From: Phycisphaerales bacterium | GTDB taxonomy: Bacteria; Planctomycetota; Phycisphaerae; Tepidisphaerales; Tepidisphaeraceae | Assembly (NCBI GenBank): GCA_028291615.1 | Contig: JAQGHM010000221.1 | Location: 1-51,122, forward strand | DNA: 51,122 bases | Direction of reading: 5' to 3' | Part shown: one piece after another, positions 8,757 to 16,663 of the stretch | Numbering within the stretch: the first letter of the stretch is position 1 | Layout of the letters: each line of letters opens with the position of its first letter | Program-made: the position numbers and the translations under genes | Notes under the pieces: model-generated | Seen by the model: only the letters and a program-made list of their open reading frames with translations | The model's database searches: none | Told to the model about the DNA's origin: nothing

Positions 8757-9817
8757 ATAAAACGGCTCCCTTTTTCGTATCGTGCTTCGCGCTGTTGTTG
8801 GCATCGGTGGCTGCTCGCGCGGAGCTTTCGCCGACGGCGCTTTATCCCGCGCCGCACTTCACGCTGACCAATCAGGATGATCGCCCGTTCTCGGATGCCG
8901 ATCTGGTAGGGAAGACGTGGGTGGTGGACTTCGTCTTCACCCGCTGCGGCGGGCCCTGTCCGATGATGACGCAGAAGATGGTGAAGCTGTCGAAGCAGAT
9001 TAAGTCTCCCGACGCCCGCTTCGTCTCGATCAGCGTTGACCCGACGTATGACCGGCCCGCGGTGCTGAAGCAGTACGCCAAGGACCAAGGGGCGACCGAC
9101 CCGCGCTTCGTTTTTCTTACCGGCGAGCCGAAGGCGATCTATGATCTGGCCGAGAAGGGGTTCAAGCTGACCGCGCGACCGTCGCTGGACGGCAGCTCGA
9201 TCGACCATGATGAACATTTTCTGCTGATCGACGGCAGCGGCGGCGTGCGCGGCATCTATCACTCGCGCGATGACGTGAAGCTGGCGCAACTGGTCGCGGA
9301 TGCCACGGCGCTGACGTCGGACGCCAACATCAGCAGCGGCGGTGGCATGAGCGATAACCGTCGCGCCTGGATCGCGCGGTTTCCCGCGATCAACGCATCG
9401 CTCAATGCGATCAGCGGCATCCTGCTCTGCCTGGCGATGATGTTCATTCAGATCCGGCGGGTGCGCATCCACGCGGCCCTCATGATCGCGGCGGTGATTT
9501 CCTCGACCGTTTTTCTCGCCTGTTACCTCACGTATCACACGCTAAAGTACCAAGCCGGATCGGCGACGACCGTCTTCCCCACCAGCCCGGTGCGCCCGCT
9601 CTATTTGGTGATCCTGCTCTCGCACACGATCCTGGCGGTGGTGGTCGTGCCGCTGGTGGTAATGACGCTGGTCCGCGCCTGGCGGCGGCAGTGGGATCGG
9701 CACCGGCGCATCGCCAAGCCGACGTTCTGGATCTGGCTTTATGTCTCGGCCACCGGCGTGATTGTCTATTGGATGTTGTACCACCTTGCCCCTAGAATCG
9801 TGGCCCAGCAGTCGTAG
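8753..9817 (+). CDS. SCO1/SenC copper chaperone fused to DUF420 (CtaM-like) membrane domain
   Basis: A 354-residue fusion. Residues 1-23 are a signal/anchor segment. Residues about 30-180 form a SCO1/SenC thioredoxin-fold domain with the copper-binding CxxxC (Cys65-Cys69, RCGGPCPMM) and the distal His155 (DHDEHF); SCO proteins help load the CuA site of cytochrome c oxidase subunit II. Residues about 205-350 hold four or five membrane helices matching DUF420, the family that includes the oxidase assembly factor CtaM, with His at 240, 262, 291 and 344, the pattern conserved in that family. The ATG overlaps the permease stop codon. Both halves belong to haem-copper oxidase maturation, which supports that role for the locus. 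No oxidase subunits are in the window. Confidence 0.92.
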   Translation: MNKTAPFFVSCFALLLASVAARAELSPTALYPAPHFTLTNQDDRPFSDADLVGKTWVVDFVFTRCGGPCPMMTQKMVKLSKQIKSPDARFVSISVDPTYDRPAVLKQYAKDQGATDPRFVFLTGEPKAIYDLAEKGFKLTARPSLDGSSIDHDEHFLLIDGSGGVRGIYHSRDDVKLAQLVADATALTSDANISSGGGMSDNRRAWIARFPAINASLNAISGILLCLAMMFIQIRRVRIHAALMIAAVISSTVFLACYLTYHTLKYQAGSATTVFPTSPVRPLYLVILLSHTILAVVVVPLVVMTLVRAWRRQWDRHRRIAKPTFWIWLYVSATGVIVYWMLYHLAPRIVAQQS

Positions 9818-9828
9818 GAGAGGTTCAC

Positions 9829-10122
9829 ATGAAGCGTTTGCTCGCCACCTTTATCGTCACCGCCGCAACGACCACGGGCGCGTTCGCCTGTCCGATGTGC
9901 AAGGACAGCGTCTCCAATCGCGAAGGGGAGACGAATGAGCTGCACGATTCTTACACTACTGGCGGGCAGAACATCGCTGGCGGGATGAATACCAGCGTCT
10001 ACGTCATGCTCGGCACACTTTTCGGGATGATGGGGCTGGTGTCGATGGTGATCGTGAAAGGGGTCCGCAGCTCAGAGGCGGGGCGGGGGTTTCCGGTCGA
10101 GCGCAAGGACAGACGCCCATAG
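9829..10122 (+). CDS. Small secreted/membrane CPMC protein, possible metal handling
   Basis: A 97-residue protein. The signal peptide ends at AFA, so the mature protein would begin CPMCKDS, placing a CxxC (Cys21-Cys24) at its very N-terminus. One membrane helix follows (about 58-78, VYVMLGTLFGMMGLVSMVIV) and a short charged tail. I do not recognise a named family. The position 11 bases after the SCO1-DUF420 gene, the exported CxxC and the Met residues suggest a copper chaperone or redox partner for oxidase assembly (inference). GGAGAGG lies about 6 bases before the ATG, and a TAGAAT sequence (9792-9797) inside the previous gene's end could give it its own promoter. Confidence 0.8.
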   Translation: MKRLLATFIVTAATTTGAFACPMCKDSVSNREGETNELHDSYTTGGQNIAGGMNTSVYVMLGTLFGMMGLVSMVIVKGVRSSEAGRGFPVERKDRRP

Positions 10123-10136
10123 TCTCGTCCATCATG

Positions 10137-10223
10137 GGTGGCATGGGCAAATTTTTTTTGCCCGTGGTCGTTTTTTGACTTGGAAGAAAACCACGGGCAA
10201 GCGAGTACGCTTGCCCATGCCAG
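10137..10223. repeat. Nested palindrome, MITE-like or bidirectional terminator
   Basis: Outer arms TGGCATGGGCAA (from 10139) and TTGCCCATGCCA (10211-10222) enclose inner arms TTGCCCGTGGT (10158-10168) and ACCACGGGCAA (10190-10200), plus runs of eight and six T. It sits between two convergent genes and could end transcription from both sides. The nested symmetry also fits a small non-coding mobile repeat. Confidence 0.7.
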
Positions 10224-10233
10224 CCGGCATTGC

Positions 10234-10848
10234 CTAAATCGCGGCAAAGTTCGACAGGATCTTCAACCCCACCCGCTGGCTCTTCTCCGGGTGGAACTGC
10301 GTCGCCATCACGTTGTCGCGCCAGATGCTGCTGACGAAGGGGCGGCCGTAGTCGGTCGTGGTGGCGATAACCCCGGGGTCTTCGGGGACCACGTGATAGC
10401 CGTGAACGAAGTAGACGCCCGCGCCGGCGGGCAGGTCTTTGAACAGCGGTGACGGCCGCTTGAATTCGAGTTGGTTCCACCCCATGTGCGGCACCTTGAG
10501 GCTTAGCGTGTCATCGACGTCGAAGCGCACGCACTTGCCCTTGATCACGCCGAGCCCCTCGTGCACACCGTCTTCGTAGCCGACGTCGAAGAGCATTTGC
10601 AGGCCCAGGCAGATGCCGAGGAACGGCTTGCCTTTGTCGATCTGCGCCAGGATCGGGCCAGCCAGTTCCTTCTCGCGCAGCGTCCGCACCGCATCGGCGA
10701 ACGCGCCCACGCCCGGCAGGACGATCCTATCGGCGCGCTCGATTTCCTCTGGCGTTGAGATAATCTGCGCGGCGACCCCGACGCTCTCGAACGCCTTCTG
10801 CACCGACCGCAGGTTGGCCATACCGTAATCGATAATCCCGATCGACAT
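10234..10848 (-). CDS. hisH: Imidazole glycerol phosphate synthase glutaminase subunit
   Basis: A 204-residue class I glutamine amidotransferase that releases ammonia from glutamine for HisF, which makes IGP and AICAR in histidine synthesis. Seen in the sequence: N-terminal [19 protein letters not shown], the PGVGAFADA loop typical of HisH, the nucleophile Cys80 in [25 protein letters not shown] and the catalytic His/Glu in FHPEKSQ near the C-terminus. The length is normal for the family. It is a lone histidine gene here: no hisF, hisA or hisB flanks it. ATG 10848 is preferred to the GTG one codon earlier. Confidence 0.97.
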   Translation of the reverse strand: MSIGIIDYGMANLRSVQKAFESVGVAAQIISTPEEIERADRIVLPGVGAFADAVRTLREKELAGPILAQIDKGKPFLGICLGLQMLFDVGYEDGVHEGLGVIKGKCVRFDVDDTLSLKVPHMGWNQLEFKRPSPLFKDLPAGAGVYFVHGYHVVPEDPGVIATTTDYGRPFVSSIWRDNVMATQFHPEKSQRVGLKILSNFAAI

Positions 10849-10863
10849 CACGACACTACTTTA

Positions 10864-10880
10864 GGTGGGCTCTGCCCACC
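10864..10880. repeat. Short perfect hairpin
   Basis: GGTGGGC-TCT-GCCCACC just upstream of hisH. It may be a leader structure, or a remnant of a dispersed repeat. No function is assigned. Confidence 0.5.
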
Positions 10881-10900
10881 ATATCCTTCCTGAATGGACC

Positions 10901-10941
10901 AAAAACGAGACGGCCGACGTCAGGTAAACGTCGACCGTCTC
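10901..10941 (-). terminator. Intrinsic terminator of the OmpA-like gene
   Basis: On the minus strand a stem GAGACGGTCGACG / ACGTCGGCCGTCTC with a short loop is followed by GTTTTT, about 30 bases after the stop codon of the OmpA-family gene. Confidence 0.75.
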
Positions 10942-10970
10942 TTAAATCTAATCAACTCCGTGTCTGCTGC

Positions 10971-11645
10971 CTATCCCACCTGCACGACGATCTCGACGCG
11001 CCGACTGGCGGCCTTCTGCCCCTTGGGGTGGTTGGGGCCAAACGCCCGCAGGTCGACCTTCTTCGAATCGACCCCGTGCGCGGTCAGGTAACGCCGAACC
11101 GCATTGGCGCGGGCGGCGGCGAGGTCCCAGTTGTCTTCCCAAGTGTTCTTGGTGCGGGTGATCGGGTCGGCATCGGTATGGCCATCGACATAGATCGTCT
11201 TGGCCGCGTAATCTTTCTTGATCGCGGCGACCACCTTGTCCAGCGTCGAATATGCCGAGGTTTTAATCGCGGCCTTGCCCGGCTCGAAGAGCACTTCGCC
11301 CGGGAGGTTGACCGTCAGCGTGCCGCGGGCCTTGTCGTAGGTCGCTTCAACGCCGGTCAAACCGGGATCGGCGGCGGTGCCACCGCCCGGCGTCGGCTGG
11401 CTCTTAAGCTGGTTTTCCAGCTCGTTGATCCGCGCCTGCATCTGCGAGACCGACGCCGGGTCGGGCGCCTTAGCCAGGCGCGACTCGCTGTCGCCCAGGC
11501 GGTCGCGCGTGTCGTTCAGGTCCGCCTGCAGCTTGCGGTTCTGATCGTGCAGCGCCATGTTGTCGTCATGGACCTTGTTCTGGCACCCGCCGGTGAATAC
11601 TGAAATGGCCCCCAGGAAAATCGCCCCCATCCGTAGTCCGTTCAT
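10971..11645 (-). CDS. OmpA/Pal-family peptidoglycan-binding lipoprotein
   Basis: A 224-residue lipoprotein. The start at ATG 11645 gives MNGLRMGAIFLGAISVFTGG followed by the lipobox Cys, and GAAAGGAA lies upstream as a ribosome binding site. Residues about 25-80 form a charged coiled coil (NRKLQADLNDTRDRL, QARINELENQL). Residues about 105-220 are an OmpA C-terminal domain: VLFEPGKAAIKTSA, IYVDGHTDADPI, the NWDLAAARANAVRRYL helix and RRVEIVV, which bind peptidoglycan through the conserved Asp and Arg. It probably links the outer membrane or envelope to the cell wall, like Pal. A strong terminator follows. It is not beside tol genes. Confidence 0.9.
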   Translation of the reverse strand: MNGLRMGAIFLGAISVFTGGCQNKVHDDNMALHDQNRKLQADLNDTRDRLGDSESRLAKAPDPASVSQMQARINELENQLKSQPTPGGGTAADPGLTGVEATYDKARGTLTVNLPGEVLFEPGKAAIKTSAYSTLDKVVAAIKKDYAAKTIYVDGHTDADPITRTKNTWEDNWDLAAARANAVRRYLTAHGVDSKKVDLRAFGPNHPKGQKAASRRVEIVVQVG

Positions 11646-11789
11646 GCCCGATTCCTTTCGGTAGAAAATTCGTGTCTCCACACAACTAGCTGAAAATGTA
11701 GGGCAATTTGCAATTGGGTCAAGGGATGGGGGTGGCTGGATATCGAGAAAGGGCGGGTAATTCGAGGATTCGAGGCGACGATTGCAGTG

Positions 11790-12191
11790 TTAGATATCAG
11801 ACGCATCTGCCGGGCGGGGCAGGGGCGCGGAGGCTGTCGCCGTTCCGGTGGGGATCTTTGGCCCAGGCGTCTCGCGCGTCTGCAGCATCCCCGCTTTGGC
11901 CTTCATATCCGCGACTTCCCGTTCCAGTTTGCTGGTGCGCGAGCGTTCGCGAACCGTCTGGAACTGGCGCATGGTCTTGAAGATCGTGCGGAACAACCAC
12001 CAGCCGAAAACGCTCAAAACCGCCGTCACCAGCAAGACGACCAGGATGCGCGGGCGGTCGAACTCCGCGAAGATTAGTTGGAGCTTGCCTCCCAAGACTA
12101 GGCCCCAGTTGAGCGTGACAACGATCAGCACGTAAAGCGCCATCGTTCCGAAGACGATGACCCGCAGCCAGAGTTTGAATTTTTCCCACAT
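11790..12191 (-). CDS. LapA-like small membrane protein with coiled coil
   Basis: A 133-residue protein with two membrane helices (about 9-31 and 46-68; LVVLLVTAVLSVFGWWLF) and then a predicted coiled coil of about 45 residues (TVRERSRTSKLEREVADMKA). This layout matches the LapA/YciS family, which in Escherichia coli takes part in lipopolysaccharide assembly at the inner membrane. The tail is Pro/Thr/Ala rich. ATG 12191 follows CAAATT with no Shine-Dalgarno. It lies 17 bases downstream of the prepilin peptidase gene on the same strand, so read-through is likely. Confidence 0.7.
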   Translation of the reverse strand: MWEKFKLWLRVIVFGTMALYVLIVVTLNWGLVLGGKLQLIFAEFDRPRILVVLLVTAVLSVFGWWLFRTIFKTMRQFQTVRERSRTSKLEREVADMKAKAGMLQTRETPGPKIPTGTATASAPLPRPADASDI

Positions 12192-12208
12192 AATTTGAAC
12201 GTTGGTGG

Positions 12209-13606
12209 TTAATGTTGGACGTGTTGCAACATGTTTGACATCGCCGTCAGGCCGGGCCGCAGGTATTCGGCGATCGGGCAATAATAGATCATTACAAAAG
12301 CCGTGCCCAAAGCCAAATAGGGGCCGAACGGCAGTTCCCGGCGTTTGCCGACGACGAACATGTAGATCGCCAGGACGATGCCGAAGAATGGGGCGACGAA
12401 GAACGCAACGGTCGCTGCGCCGGCGCCGATGATCGTGCCGACACCGAACATCAGGTCCACGTCGCCCATCCCCATCGCCTCGCGACCGAAGACCAGCGAG
12501 CCGAGGATGCGCCAAAACCAGACGACGAATCCGCCGACCATGCCGCCCAGCAATGCCCCGAGGAAACCGCTGATCCAATGGTGCTGGTGGAGGAATCGTT
12601 CCCAGGACGCGCCGGTGGAATGGCTGAAGGTGACCAGTGCGAAACCTGCGATGCCCAGGATGAGCGGGGGCATCAGGAAGACCATTTCTTTGCGAATCTC
12701 GCGGGTGATGTCGGCGCGGGTGAACTCCTTCGCCTCGACCTTGGGTTGCTCAGCTTGTTCGGCTGTGCGGCGATCCGCCTCCTGCTTGTCGCGGGCGGCG
12801 GCCTGGGCTTTGAACTGATTTAGCGTCTGCTCCTGTTGGGGCGTCAGCTTGCTGCGGTAGGTGTCGATCCAGCGCCGTACCATTGCGGCGACACGGCCCT
12901 CCTTCGCGTCGGCGGGCGGGGGGTCCTTGTCGATTTCCAGTTCCGGCCAACCCTCCGCGAAACTGCGCGGCAGCTTTCCCCACGCCAGCAGGCCCAGGCT
13001 GATCAGCAGGCCAAGCCCGGCGCCGACGGTCATCGCCGCCGCGCCGCCGCTTTGCAGGTTCAGCGATCCCGGCTCGTGCGGGCGGTCGAGGATCGTGTGG
13101 TAGAGCAGGCCAATCGCGGCCATCAGCATCGGGATCGACTGCGGGATCCAGAACTGCTTCGCGTCGATCATGGCCGCGGGCAGGAGCGCGCTGATCGTGA
13201 AGACCGCCAGGAAATACTGCGGCCAGTGCTGGGCGATCGTCTCGACGAAGTAATAATGCGCCCGGTCTCCATCCCAGCTCGAGGTCATTTCCATCCAGCA
13301 GGGCCCGCGGTGCTGGATGAAGTACATCACGTAGTAGAGGACGAAGAGCGCGCCGGTGACGAATTCAACGGTTGGATACTGCACCGAGATCGGCGTGTGA
13401 CAATACCGGCACCGGCCGCGCAGCTTTAGCCAGCCGAGCACGGGAACGTTGTCGTACCACGCCAGCCGGTGCAGGCAGATCGGGCAGCGCGAAGGGGGCG
13501 AGACCAGGGATTCTCCGCGCGGCAATCGCCAGACGACGACGTTGAGAAAACTGCCGACAATGGCGCCGAGGAGGAACGCGAAGACGATGAAGATTAGATG
13601 AGGCAT
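12209..13606 (-). CDS. Prepilin peptidase (A24 family) with long central insertion
   Basis: A 465-residue polytopic aspartic peptidase and methyltransferase that cleaves type IV prepilin-like signal peptides in the inner membrane. The N-terminal domain has GSFLNVVVWRLPRGESLV and two CxxC pairs (RCPICLHRL and RCRYCHTPIS) that bind zinc. The first catalytic Asp is in AMIDAKQFWIP, the second in GMGDVDLMFGVG. At 465 residues it is much longer than usual (about 260-290). The extra length comes mainly from a charged Gln/Glu/Lys-rich segment of about 100 residues (around 225-325) between the two halves of the membrane domain. A natural substrate in this window is the FTLVELLVV pseudopilin at 26128. 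Confidence 0.95.
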   Translation of the reverse strand: MPHLIFIVFAFLLGAIVGSFLNVVVWRLPRGESLVSPPSRCPICLHRLAWYDNVPVLGWLKLRGRCRYCHTPISVQYPTVEFVTGALFVLYYVMYFIQHRGPCWMEMTSSWDGDRAHYYFVETIAQHWPQYFLAVFTISALLPAAMIDAKQFWIPQSIPMLMAAIGLLYHTILDRPHEPGSLNLQSGGAAAMTVGAGLGLLISLGLLAWGKLPRSFAEGWPELEIDKDPPPADAKEGRVAAMVRRWIDTYRSKLTPQQEQTLNQFKAQAAARDKQEADRRTAEQAEQPKVEAKEFTRADITREIRKEMVFLMPPLILGIAGFALVTFSHSTGASWERFLHQHHWISGFLGALLGGMVGGFVVWFWRILGSLVFGREAMGMGDVDLMFGVGTIIGAGAATVAFFVAPFFGIVLAIYMFVVGKRRELPFGPYLALGTAFVMIYYCPIAEYLRPGLTAMSNMLQHVQH

Positions 13607-13621
13607 CTGGGCAGGACGATC

Positions 13622-14134
13622 CTAGAGAAGGCGGACGATATAAACCATCGCCTCTTCCGGTGAAAGATTCGTCACGTCCAGTTCGGCGGTCTTCATTTCC
13701 CGGTAGATGGCTTCTCGTTCGGCCAGCACGCGCTCGATTTCTTCGACGCCGCCGAATTGAGTCAGGTTGGGGCGCATCATGCTTGTCGCCTCGTCGGCTT
13801 CGATTCGCCGGTGCAGTTCGGTGGGTTCGCACTTGAGGTAGATCACCTTGTGGCCGGATTCCTTGATGGCCTGGCGGTTTTCCTCGCGCAGGACCGCGCC
13901 GCCGCCCATGGAGATGACCACGTCCTGAAGCTTCACCACCTCGCGGACGACCTCGCTCTCCAGGTTTCGGAAGTTTTGTTCCCCCTCCTGCTCGAAGATC
14001 TCCTTGATGGTCTTTCCCGCCTTTTTGACGATGAGCTTGTCGGTATCGACGAGGTCCTGCCAGAGGCGGTCCGCCAGTTTCTGGCCGGTGGTGGTCTTGC
14101 CGCTGCCGCGATAGCCGATCAATACGATGCTCAT
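13622..14134 (-). CDS. aroK: Shikimate kinase
   Basis: A 170-residue P-loop kinase that phosphorylates shikimate at the 3-OH in the chorismate pathway. Walker A is GYRGSGKTTTG (7-17). DTDKLI and the FRNLESEVV segment carry the shikimate-binding Asp, Arg and Glu; SMGGGAVLRE is the second shikimate-binding Gly-rich loop; the Arg lid is near TSMMRPNL. Length is normal. It lies 16 bases downstream of no gene and 16 bases upstream of the prepilin peptidase start, so the two may share a transcript. A GATAAT box lies 8 bases before the ATG. Confidence 0.96.
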   Translation of the reverse strand: MSIVLIGYRGSGKTTTGQKLADRLWQDLVDTDKLIVKKAGKTIKEIFEQEGEQNFRNLESEVVREVVKLQDVVISMGGGAVLREENRQAIKESGHKVIYLKCEPTELHRRIEADEATSMMRPNLTQFGGVEEIERVLAEREAIYREMKTAELDVTNLSPEEAMVYIVRLL

Positions 14135-14142
14135 GTACGGGG

Positions 14143-14148
14143 ATTATC
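14143..14148 (-). promoter_or_regulatory. Probable -10 box of aroK, leaderless spacing
   Basis: On the minus strand GATAAT is followed by 8 bases and the aroK ATG. There is no Shine-Dalgarno between them. Confidence 0.4.
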
Positions 14149-14171
14149 GGCCCGTGAGGGGGGGACTCAAG

Positions 14172-14200
14172 AGGAGTAGGTGGGCAGTAGGCGGTAGACG
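14172..14200. repeat. CAGTAGGC-type short tandem words
   Basis: GAGTAGGTGGGCAGTAGGCGGTAGACGG: repeats of a 7-8 base word (GTAGGC/GTAGAC) in the gap between aroK and pyrH. The same words occur at 23919-23950 and 47678-47716. Confidence 0.6.
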
Positions 14201-14249
14201 GCCCTCCCACCCGATTGACAAATCCCCCATCACAACTGACAACACCCCC

Positions 14250-15095
14250 ATGCCCCAGTCCAAGTCCGCCGCACCCGCCAAAGCCAAGTCCACGTCCGGC
14301 CCCGCTTACAAACGCGTTCTTTTGAAGATCTCCGGCGAGGGGTTTAGCCATGAGGGGGGCTTCGGCATTGAGGCTGATGAGATCGAGAAGATCGCCAAGC
14401 AGTGCGTCGAGGTTTGCAAGAGCGGCGTTGAGCTGGCGATCGTGGTGGGGGGCGGGAACTTCATCCGCGGGGCCACGTTTGCCGAGGACGGTCACATCAA
14501 GCGGGCGACGGCGGATTACATGGGGATGCTGGCAACCGTCATCAATGCCCTGGCGCTGCAGGAGACGATGGAGAAGTTTGGGCAGCCGACCCGCGTGCTG
14601 TCGGCGATCAGTGTCTATAACGTCTGCGAGCCGTTCATCCGCCGGCGGGCGATCCGGCACCTGGAGAAGGGGCGGGCGGTGATCCTGGCCGCGGGCACGG
14701 GCAACCCCTTCTTCACCACCGACACGTGCGCGGCCCTGCGAGCCACCGAGCTTGAAGCTGACGTCGTGCTCAAGGCGACCAAGGTCGACGGCATCTACGA
14801 CAGCGACCCCAAGAAGAACCCGGCCGCCAAGCTTTACCACACGGTGTCGTATGAGGAAGTGCATCAGAAACAGCTCCGGGTGATGGACCTGACCGCGATC
14901 ACCCTCTGCATGGAGCGGAAGATCCCCGTGGTCGTCTTCAATTTGAAGACCGAGGGGAACATCGCACGGGTGCTCCGAGGCGAAGACGTCGGCACGAGAA
15001 TCCTCCCCAGCAACGATGGCCAGCTCGCCGAGACGGCCTTCGCCCAGCCGATGACCCCGGCCGCCCCGGCCAAGTCCCCAAAACCGCGCAAGTAG
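14250..15095 (+). CDS. pyrH: UMP kinase
   Basis: A 281-residue amino acid kinase-fold enzyme that makes UDP from UMP, a hexameric cytoplasmic enzyme in pyrimidine synthesis. Core motifs: RVLLKISGEGF (start of fold), VVGGGNFIRGA, DYMGMLATVINALALQE (typical PyrH), RRRAIRHLEKGRAVILAAGTG, NPFFTTDTCAALRATELEAD and ATKVDGIYDSDPKK. Compared with the usual 235-245 residues it has a Lys/Ala/Ser-rich N-terminal extension of about 22 residues and a Pro/Ala/Lys-rich C-terminal tail, both probably disordered. frr follows downstream, the pairing (pyrH-frr) found in most bacteria. Confidence 0.97.
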   Translation: MPQSKSAAPAKAKSTSGPAYKRVLLKISGEGFSHEGGFGIEADEIEKIAKQCVEVCKSGVELAIVVGGGNFIRGATFAEDGHIKRATADYMGMLATVINALALQETMEKFGQPTRVLSAISVYNVCEPFIRRRAIRHLEKGRAVILAAGTGNPFFTTDTCAALRATELEADVVLKATKVDGIYDSDPKKNPAAKLYHTVSYEEVHQKQLRVMDLTAITLCMERKIPVVVFNLKTEGNIARVLRGEDVGTRILPSNDGQLAETAFAQPMTPAAPAKSPKPRK

Positions 15096-15118
15096 GATAT
15101 GATTGTTCCCGCGTTGTG

Positions 15119-15157
15119 CTGACTTCTGATTTCTGGTTTCTGACTTCGGGTTTCTCC
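15119..15157. repeat. TTCTGGTTTCTGACTTCGGG-type repeat between pyrH and frr
   Basis: CTGACTTCTGATTTCTGGTT followed by TCTGACTTCGGGTTTCTCCC, a run of related words ending at the frr start codon. The same words form the right arm of the inverted repeat at 20269-20380. Confidence 0.6.
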
Positions 15158-15158
15158 C

Positions 15159-15719
15159 ATGCCCACCGACGACATCCTGCTCGACTGCGAAGAACACATG
15201 GAAAAGGCCGTGGAGCATTTGCGCCACGAGCTTCGGGCGATCCGCACCGGCCGGGCCTCGCCGGCGCAGGTGGAGCACCTGATGGTGGAGTATTACGGCA
15301 CCCCCACGCCGCTGAAGAACATCGCGCAGATCTCGGTGCCCGAGTCGATGCAGCTTCTCGTGAAGCCATTCAGCCCCGGCGATTTGAAGGCGATCGAGCG
15401 CGCCGTGCAGGACAGCAAGCTGGGGATGACCCCGCGGAGTGATGGCAAGACGCTGCGGCTGATCCTGCCGCCGATGAGCCAGGAGACGCGCATCAAGATG
15501 GTCGCGCAGTGCAAGGCGATCGCGGAGACGGCCAAGGTGAGCATCCGCGCGGCTCGCCGTGATGCCAACAAGCTGGCCGAGACCGAGGAGAAGGGGAGCA
15601 TCCTGACCGAGGACGAAGCCAAGAAGGCCAAGGAAGACATCCAGGATTTGACGAAAAGCTACGAGGCGAAGGTGGATGAGCTGATCGAGCATAAGCGGAA
15701 GGAAGTGATGGAGGTGTAG
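15159..15719 (+). CDS. frr: Ribosome recycling factor
   Basis: A 186-residue protein that, with EF-G, splits the post-termination ribosome. The tRNA-mimic helices and hinge are clear: HMEKAVEHLRHELRAIRTGR, ASPAQVEHLMVEYYGTPTPL, ISVPESMQLLVKPF, then RLILPPMSQETRIKMVAQC and RAARRDANK. The length matches the family (about 185). It follows pyrH after a 63-base gap filled by a dispersed TTCTGGTTTCTG-type repeat; no separate promoter is evident, so co-transcription with pyrH is likely. Confidence 0.98.
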   Translation: MPTDDILLDCEEHMEKAVEHLRHELRAIRTGRASPAQVEHLMVEYYGTPTPLKNIAQISVPESMQLLVKPFSPGDLKAIERAVQDSKLGMTPRSDGKTLRLILPPMSQETRIKMVAQCKAIAETAKVSIRAARRDANKLAETEEKGSILTEDEAKKAKEDIQDLTKSYEAKVDELIEHKRKEVMEV

Positions 15720-15787
15720 GGGGGGTGCCTGTGTGGTGCGGCCGTCCCGGCTGCTCTTCATTCAATTGAAGGCCAACCGCAGGTGGC

Positions 15788-15817
15788 GTGAAACATGAAG
15801 ACGTGAAACATGAAGAG
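15788..15817. repeat. 15-base direct repeat, two tandem copies
   Basis: GTGAAACATGAAGAC immediately followed by GTGAAACATGAAGAG in the gap after frr. The rest of this gap (15720-15918) shows no gene. Confidence 0.7.
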
Positions 15818-15918
15818 GGGGGAACGGCGAGGACGGAGCACCGGCGGCGAAGGGCTCTCCCGCCCGGAAGACCGCCTTGCCGTAAGCTGGTCGGCGGTAT
15901 TCTTAACGGGCGGCGCGG

Positions 15919-15924
15919 TAGGAT
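15919..15924 (+). promoter_or_regulatory. Possible -10 box, leaderless spacing
   Basis: TAGGAT followed by 8 bases and ATG 15933, with no Shine-Dalgarno sequence. Confidence 0.35.
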
Positions 15925-15932
15925 GCCGGACG

Positions 15933-16475
15933 ATGAGGCGACTGCTCCGCATCCTCCTGACCGCCGCAACCTTTGTATCCCTGCTCTTGTTCGCGCTGAC
16001 GGCTGGGCTGTGGTTGCGAAGCCATTGGGCATACGACGCGCTAGGCTGGGACGACGGCGGAGTCGTTAAATCCGTCACTGTTCTGCACGGGGGCGTGTTC
16101 TTTTCGGCCGACGAGATCGAGGGTCGACCCGACCGCGAGGGCGTCAATTATCTGAATGGGGACGCAGGTCCTGCAGCGGCCTACGAGAACGCTGGGGCGT
16201 TCGGATTCTCCCGCAACCACTATGGCGGTGGAAAGCTCGGGGTGCCGGTGAGCGATATCGTGCGCGTGCCGCTCTATCCGTTAGTCGTGACGCTGGCCAT
16301 CCTTCCGTCAATTGGATACATCCGAATCACTCGCGCCCGTCGAGCGAGATCGCGACGGCGTCGTGGCCTCTGCCCGTCATGCGGATACGACCTGCGCGCA
16401 ACCCCAGGGCAGTGCCCGGAATGCGGTGCGATTCCGCCCGCAAAAGAAGCGAGGCTCCCGAAGCCGGGAGGGTGA
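15933..16475 (+). CDS. Planctomycete-type small membrane protein with C-terminal zinc ribbon
   Basis: A 180-residue protein with an N-terminal membrane helix (MRRLLRILLTAATFVSLLLF), the WLRSHWAYDALGW motif, an extracytoplasmic region of about 75 residues, a second helix (about 110-130, VPLYPLVVTLAILPSIGYI), an Arg-rich linker and a zinc ribbon CPSCGYDLRATPGQCPEC (Cys146/149/160/163). This layout is a lineage-specific family of planctomycetes of unknown function. The longer frame from 15810 is not used because the family begins MRR at the first helix. Its last codons run into a copy of the repeat family that fills the next gap. Confidence 0.8.
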   Translation: MRRLLRILLTAATFVSLLLFALTAGLWLRSHWAYDALGWDDGGVVKSVTVLHGGVFFSADEIEGRPDREGVNYLNGDAGPAAAYENAGAFGFSRNHYGGGKLGVPVSDIVRVPLYPLVVTLAILPSIGYIRITRARRARSRRRRGLCPSCGYDLRATPGQCPECGAIPPAKEARLPKPGG

Positions 16476-16582
16476 CGGGACGAATCGAGAGTCCGCACAT
16501 CCTGCAGCGAAGCTGCATTCACTCCGTCGAATGACAATGGGGGGCGATTCGCCCCGTCGGGCCAAGGGGGGCCGAGCGGCTT
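16451..16582. repeat. Palindromic repeat family, degenerate copy A
   Basis: A diverged copy: GCTCCCGAAGCCGGGAG hairpin, then GAGAGTCC, GCAGCGAAGCTGC, GTCGAATGACA, GGGGGGCGATTCGCCCC and GTCGGGCCAAGGGGGGCC. It matches copies at 17843, 18441 and 19461 in word order. It overlaps the end of the preceding gene. Confidence 0.6.
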
Positions 16583-16663
16583 GGGGAGCCGGAGGAGTAT
16601 CTACGCTTGTCGCAGCGCAGCTACTTGGACGCGCGGACTATTTATACTCTCTTAGGGTGAACG

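Noticed and set aside
13365..15761. A 798-codon open minus-strand frame across aroK, pyrH and frr
   Set aside because: It lies over three genes with clear family matches, has an Arg/His/Pro-rich composition without motifs, and is explained by the high GC content keeping the opposite frame open.
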